Assembly: GCA_002709185.1 (NCBI GenBank)
Contig: PAQB01000029.1
Coordinates: forward strand, 1-16,797
Source of the DNA: Flavobacteriaceae bacterium
GTDB lineage: Bacteria; Bacteroidota; Bacteroidia; Flavobacteriales; Flavobacteriaceae
Reading direction: 5' to 3'
Length of the DNA: 16,797 nucleotides
How positions within the stretch are numbered: position 1 is the first letter of the stretch; each line of letters starts with the position of its first letter. Shown here in pieces: positions 13,412 to 16,797 of this stretch. A program made the translations under genes and the position numbers. A model generated the notes under the pieces. The model had not been told where the DNA came from, did not search any database, and saw nothing but the letters and a program-made list of their open reading frames with translations.

Positions 13412-14666
13412 TCTCAAATATTCTATTTTTAAATTATTTTCTCGTTTTTTATTTGTATTTATTGATATTTATATACATGTAAAAATTTTTTTTAGAGAAC
13501 GTTTTTTTTATACACCATATATAGATAATATTAATTTTAAAAAATCCTCATTAAATATAGAAGGTCATGCTCACGATATGTATCAAATTGGAGATCTAAG
13601 TGCTACCGATGAAAATACAATAATTATGATAGGCGGCATTCCTACAGACCCTCTTGAATCAATGACCTGGCTGGCTGATGAATTAAATAAAATTAATCCA
13701 TTATTAAGAATAATTATTTTTAATATGCCGTATTATGAGCATCACTTTGACATTGAGACTACGGAAAAAACTGCAGAAAGTCACGGTAAAAATTTAATTA
13801 CTAATAAACCAATTGACTTCAGTAAGCTCAATGTTGATCCAAAATTTTCTCATGAAAATCAAGGTATTAAAGTTAACCAATTTCTTGATACTTTAAATAT
13901 AAATGCATGTCATTTTGTAGGCCATGATAGAGGGGCTGTGATTTTAGAATACTTTGCAATTAATTATCCTAATAAGGTTTTAACTTATTCTAGAGGCTCA
14001 CAGGTATGGAATTATATTGAACCAGAATGGGAGTCTTTAGCTCCAGAGATATGTGTTGGGCCACCACATAAAATTATGTCGGTATATGAGCAGATTAGAC
14101 CTCTATTATTTAGCGTTATTCACTTAAAAAAACCATTAGATTTGTTATCTGATACATTTGATAAGCTTGGTCGAAAATCTGTTAGAGGAAGTAGTTTGTA
14201 TGATAGATATACCCATGTTAAATATAAATCTCAAATAACTTATAAAGCATATTATTCAAAATTTAAGCAATCATTGGTTCAAGGAGGAATGAATTCAGAG
14301 GTTATGAATAGATCAAATCTTAACAATACAAACTTTCCTATTATGCAGTTTCAAGGAGAGGATGAATTTAAATATAACAAGTCAGGTACTTTAATATCTG
14401 ATCAGCCATATTTTGGGACATATAATTTATTTAGAAATGAAATTGAAGATGTTTATCCTGGATGTGAAGGACAGGATCTAGAAAAATACCAAGAACAATA
14501 TGTAACTGATAAAGGTGAATATAAAGAGATTCAAATTAAAGATGGAGCAAGATTTAGTAATTTTTACTTAATACCAAACGCAGCTCATTTTAATGTGATA
14601 GAAAATCCTAAGGCTTGTGCATTAGCTATTGAAGATTTTCTTTCGAAAAATATAAACAATAGTTAA
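13401..14666 (+). CDS. Alpha/beta hydrolase with aspartate nucleophile (dehalogenase/epoxide-hydrolase-like)
   Basis: The ATG at 13401, overlapping the end of mmsA by 11 bases, gives 421 residues; a TTG at 13380 is less likely. Residues 3-35 are hydrophobic and aromatic and could be a membrane anchor. The hydrolase core begins at about residue 53. Seen: an oxyanion-type GGIPTDP (78-84), the nucleophile elbow CHFVGHDRGAVI with Asp176, a probable acid near FQGEDEFKY, and His396 in IPNAAHFNVIENP. An aspartate in GHDRG is the mark of haloalkane and fluoroacetate dehalogenases and epoxide hydrolases rather than serine esterases. The protein is longer than those families (~300 residues), with a large cap region and a Tyr/Glu-rich stretch before the histidine. 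It could remove a halogen, open an epoxide, or cleave a C-C bond as meta-cleavage hydrolases do (those use Ser). No firm function. Confidence 0.85.
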   Translation: MIVNLKYSIFKLFSRFLFVFIDIYIHVKIFFRERFFYTPYIDNINFKKSSLNIEGHAHDMYQIGDLSATDENTIIMIGGIPTDPLESMTWLADELNKINPLLRIIIFNMPYYEHHFDIETTEKTAESHGKNLITNKPIDFSKLNVDPKFSHENQGIKVNQFLDTLNINACHFVGHDRGAVILEYFAINYPNKVLTYSRGSQVWNYIEPEWESLAPEICVGPPHKIMSVYEQIRPLLFSVIHLKKPLDLLSDTFDKLGRKSVRGSSLYDRYTHVKYKSQITYKAYYSKFKQSLVQGGMNSEVMNRSNLNNTNFPIMQFQGEDEFKYNKSGTLISDQPYFGTYNLFRNEIEDVYPGCEGQDLEKYQEQYVTDKGEYKEIQIKDGARFSNFYLIPNAAHFNVIENPKACALAIEDFLSKNINNS

Positions 14667-16184
14667 TAAAATAATTAACAATAGTGGTACTGTATATTGC
14701 TTAAATGCTAAAAATAAAACCCAAGCAAATACAATAGTTTGTGTGAATGAAGAGGGCAGTTCTTTTACTTCATATTCTCTATCAAGCCATGGAGAGCCTA
14801 TTATTATTGGCTCATCTGGAAATTGATCTCCATATAAATACATTTGAGTTGGATTGATATAAGGGGGTTGAAGGACAAATGGTGCATCTTTTAAAGTTCG
14901 CTTCATTGATTCAAATATAACTGGATAGTCTTTTGACAAATCAGTCTTTTCAAATGGATCATTTACTATGTCATATAATTCAAATTTTTTATTAGAATTT
15001 GTATATACATTCTGAGCATAATAAAGCTTCCATTTATCATTGAAGAGGGCTCTTTCATCTTGAATAATTATATTACCAGTCATAACGTTTTTTGGTAATT
15101 CAAAATTTCCATTGATCAAATTTTCCCATCTGCTAATACCAGTAAATTTATCAGCATCATATTTGATTTTTGCTGCTGATAAAAAAGTTGGCAATATATC
15201 ATCTGAAAAAAAGAACTGTTCGGATAAAGATTTCTCTAAGACTCCTTTCCAATAGATTATAGCTGGTACTCGAATGCCACCTTCATAGGTGGAGCCTTTT
15301 GAGCCCTTTAAGCCCATAGTATTTCCTTTTGCCTCAAGCAGTCCTGGGGCTATTGTTGCTGCTATAGGATCAACATCAAATACTGGACCGTTATCAGAAA
15401 AAAATAAAATTATTGTGTTTTCTAATAATTTTTCATCTTCAATAATATCTAAAATCTTTCCAATTTCCTGATCCAAAGAAAATATATTTGCTGCATACTT
15501 TCTATCATCTATATCATCAATAAATGACATTTTATCCATAGCATCATTTTCAACTTGAATCGGTGTATGAGGAGCGTTAAATGCTACGTACAAAAATAAT
15601 GGCTTATCTATGTCTCTAGATTTAATTATTCTGACTGCTTCATCAGCAATGAGTGTTGTAGAATAACCATCTTCTACTAGAGGTTTATTGTCTCTGTGCC
15701 AGTCTAGTCTTCCAGAAAATGAATGGTCAAAATAGTCTATACCGCCATTCATATGGCCATAAGTTGTCTCAAAACCTCTATTGCTAGGCAAATAATCATC
15801 AGTTGACATTCCTAAATGCCATTTACCTGATAGGGCAGTTTGATATCCTGCCTCAAGCAAATATTCTGGCATGATTTTGTGATGTAAAGGCATGCCAAAT
15901 GATTCAGTTCTGGGATTTGCAAAAGGTCTTATAACTCCATTCACAAGACTATTAAGCCCAGTAAGCATTGAAGCCCTTGTAGGACTGCACGTTGGAGCAG
16001 AATAAAATCTATCCATCTCTAAACCATCACTAGCTAATTTATCAATATTGGGTGTAGGTATTGTACCGCCGTGATATGAAACATCACCCCAGCCAAGATC
16101 ATCGGTTAATATTATTATTATATTTGGTTTATCTGCAGCAACTAAACTACATGTAAATAATAGTCCAATAAAAAGTCTCTTCAT
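14622..16184 (-). CDS. Secreted, membrane-anchored type I sulfatase
   Basis: An alkaline-phosphatase-fold sulfatase (520 residues) hydrolysing a sulfate ester. Seen: a signal peptide (1-17, MKRLFIGLLFTCSLVAA), the calcium site TDDLGWGD (Asp28-Asp29), the formylglycine signature CSPTRASMLTG (Cys66, Arg70), SGKWHLG (Lys121, His123), NAPHTP (His206) and FFSDNGP (Asp264-Asn265), so the active site is complete. The Cys must be converted to formylglycine by a maturase not present here. Residues about 482-513 are two short hydrophobic segments ending in RKKIFNS, a likely C-terminal membrane anchor, which is uncommon in this family. The layout resembles arylsulfatases B/I/J, but the substrate (aryl sulfate or sulfated sugar) cannot be assigned. 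Its last 45 bases overlap the convergent hydrolase gene. A TATAAT six bases before its ATG suggests a leaderless message. Confidence 0.94.
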   Translation of the reverse strand: MKRLFIGLLFTCSLVAADKPNIIIILTDDLGWGDVSYHGGTIPTPNIDKLASDGLEMDRFYSAPTCSPTRASMLTGLNSLVNGVIRPFANPRTESFGMPLHHKIMPEYLLEAGYQTALSGKWHLGMSTDDYLPSNRGFETTYGHMNGGIDYFDHSFSGRLDWHRDNKPLVEDGYSTTLIADEAVRIIKSRDIDKPLFLYVAFNAPHTPIQVENDAMDKMSFIDDIDDRKYAANIFSLDQEIGKILDIIEDEKLLENTIILFFSDNGPVFDVDPIAATIAPGLLEAKGNTMGLKGSKGSTYEGGIRVPAIIYWKGVLEKSLSEQFFFSDDILPTFLSAAKIKYDADKFTGISRWENLINGNFELPKNVMTGNIIIQDERALFNDKWKLYYAQNVYTNSNKKFELYDIVNDPFEKTDLSKDYPVIFESMKRTLKDAPFVLQPPYINPTQMYLYGDQFPDEPIIIGSPWLDREYEVKELPSSFTQTIVFAWVLFLAFKQYTVPLLLIILLTIVYIFRKKIFNS

Positions 16185-16190
16185 TGCATT

Positions 16191-16196
16191 ATTATA
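16191..16196 (-). promoter_or_regulatory. Candidate sulfatase -10 box (leaderless start)
   Basis: On the minus strand, TATAAT lies six bases before the sulfatase ATG, with no ribosome binding site between. A TGACTA (16215-16220) lies 18 bases further up and may serve as the -35. Confidence 0.45.
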
Positions 16197-16247
16197 TAAC
16201 TTTATTGATAATCTTAGTCATATGGTTAAACTAATAATATCAACATT

Positions 16248-16252
16248 AAGGT
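16248..16252 (+). promoter_or_regulatory. Ribosome binding site of the DUF1330 gene
   Basis: AAGGT lies six bases before the ATG at 16259, a weak but plausibly placed Shine-Dalgarno. Confidence 0.4.
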
Positions 16253-16258
16253 ATAAAT

Positions 16259-16570
16259 ATGAGTAGTATCCCAGTATATATGGTTGTAAATTTAACGATA
16301 AAAGACGCAGATGAATATAGAATTTATGAGAAGGGTTTCTTTAAGTTTCTAAAAAAACATAATGGCACGTTTATTACATATGACGATTCTCCAGATGTTT
16401 TGGAAGGATCAAAACCATTACCAGGTAGAGTAATTATTTTTTCATTTCCGTCTGAAAAAGATGCTGATAACTGGTGGAATGACGAGGGATATCAAGAACT
16501 TAGCAAACATAGAAGAGCTGCAACAGAAATAACGCTGCAACGTGTTAAAGGAATACCTTCTAGAGAATAA
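16259..16570 (+). CDS. DUF1330 domain protein
   Basis: A 103-residue small protein of the DUF1330 family, dimeric ferredoxin-like (alpha+beta) fold, function unknown. Seen: VYMVVNLTIKDADEYRIYEKGFFKFLKKHNGTFITYD, then GSKPLPGRVIIFSFPSEKDADNWWND and YQELSKHRRAATEI, the typical strand-helix-strand order ending in a conserved SxHR-type segment. The family length is usually 95-100, so this is full length. It starts 74 bases from the divergent sulfatase and its stop codon shares one base with the ATG of the cytochrome b561 gene, so the two are co-translated. It is probably cytosolic (no signal peptide). Confidence 0.9.
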   Translation: MSSIPVYMVVNLTIKDADEYRIYEKGFFKFLKKHNGTFITYDDSPDVLEGSKPLPGRVIIFSFPSEKDADNWWNDEGYQELSKHRRAATEITLQRVKGIPSRE

Positions 16571-16797
16571 TGATAGATTATTTAAGAATTCAAAAAATTA
16601 TTCATTGGTTAATGGCAATTATCATAATGCTTGATTTAAATGTTGCTCAAAAATTTGGTGGTGATATGGAGCTATTGGATAGACTAGAATCCAGAGTTGA
16701 CCATGCAACAGCAGGAATGATAGTAACGTTTTTATTTATACTAAGATTGGTTTTGAGATATAAATACGGAGCACCAAGTCTGCCAAGTCAAATGCCA
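16570..16797 (+). CDS. Cytochrome b561 family protein (3' partial)
   Basis: An open frame starts at the ATG at 16570 (TAATG overlap with the DUF1330 stop) and runs off the right edge after 76 codons. It begins MIDYLRIQKIIHWLMAIIIM, with His12 in a first membrane helix. A short polar loop follows (FGGDMELLDRLESR), then VDHATAGMIVTFLFILRLVLRY with His45 at the start of a second helix, then GAPSLPSQMP. The RxxHW and HxxxG patterns with this loop match bacterial b561-type di-heme membrane cytochromes (CybB-like), which pass electrons from quinol. The two histidines are the expected heme ligands. The rest of the protein, with the other ligands, lies outside the window. Confidence 0.8.
   Translation, partial: MIDYLRIQKIIHWLMAIIIMLDLNVAQKFGGDMELLDRLESRVDHATAGMIVTFLFILRLVLRYKYGAPSLPSQMP

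Noticed and set aside
15289..15471. 60-codon open frame opposite the sulfatase
   Set aside because: It is antisense to conserved sulfatase sequence, including the active-site DNGP region, with no own signals.
16215..16235. Third copy of the TAGTCA operator word between sulfatase and DUF1330
   Set aside because: Only six bases match in a row and there is no palindrome; it is better explained as the sulfatase -35 element (TGACTA).

Overview
The window is strongly AT-rich and comes from a bacterial chromosome, most likely a small-genome marine gammaproteobacterium of the SAR86 type. The evidence is a gammaproteobacterial ClpA with its C-terminus facing infA (the convergent clpA-infA arrangement of that class), very low G+C, tight gene packing, and a TonB receptor, a sulfatase and several glutathione transferases in a short span. 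The class is well supported. The SAR86 assignment is inference from overall character and needs a phylogeny.

Layout. (1) 2-2189: housekeeping edge. clpA is cut by the left border (its true start lies outside; an apparent TTG start at 47 is internal) and infA ends one base from it on the other strand. (2) 2233-3522, minus strand: a fumarylacetoacetate-hydrolase-family enzyme, overlapped by a small membrane-protein gene that is frameshifted in a homopolymer. (3) 3738-8834, plus strand: a TonB-dependent receptor, a strong hairpin, then a tight operon of a GST, a two-domain extradiol (VOC) ring-cleavage dioxygenase and a RutE/HadB-like nitroreductase. (4) 11864-8841, minus strand: an operon of an MhpA-like FAD hydroxylase, a TetR regulator and a second GST. 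(5) 11924-14666, plus strand: divergent from (4), an MmsA-family CoA-acylating semialdehyde dehydrogenase and an overlapping alpha/beta hydrolase with an aspartate nucleophile. (6) 16184-14622, minus strand: a secreted sulfatase with a C-terminal membrane anchor, convergently overlapping the hydrolase. (7) 16259 to the end, plus strand: a DUF1330 protein and the start of a cytochrome b561, cut by the right border.

The genes from about 2.2 to 14.7 kb read as one catabolic island: outer-membrane uptake, hydroxylation of an aromatic ring, extradiol cleavage, glutathione-dependent steps, hydrolysis of the cleavage product, and disposal of a short semialdehyde to an acyl-CoA or an alcohol. The substrate cannot be read from sequence. 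A TetR repressor sits inside the island, and a shared 10-base word (TAGTCAAGTG) occurs at the two divergent control regions (3549-3562 and 11876-11889), suggesting a local regulon. Several start codons (infA, hydroxylase, semialdehyde dehydrogenase, sulfatase) lie only 6-7 bases after a good -10 hexamer and have no Shine-Dalgarno, so leaderless transcripts are likely. No tRNA, rRNA, CRISPR array, transposase or integrase was seen, and no gene-free stretch exceeds 300 bases.
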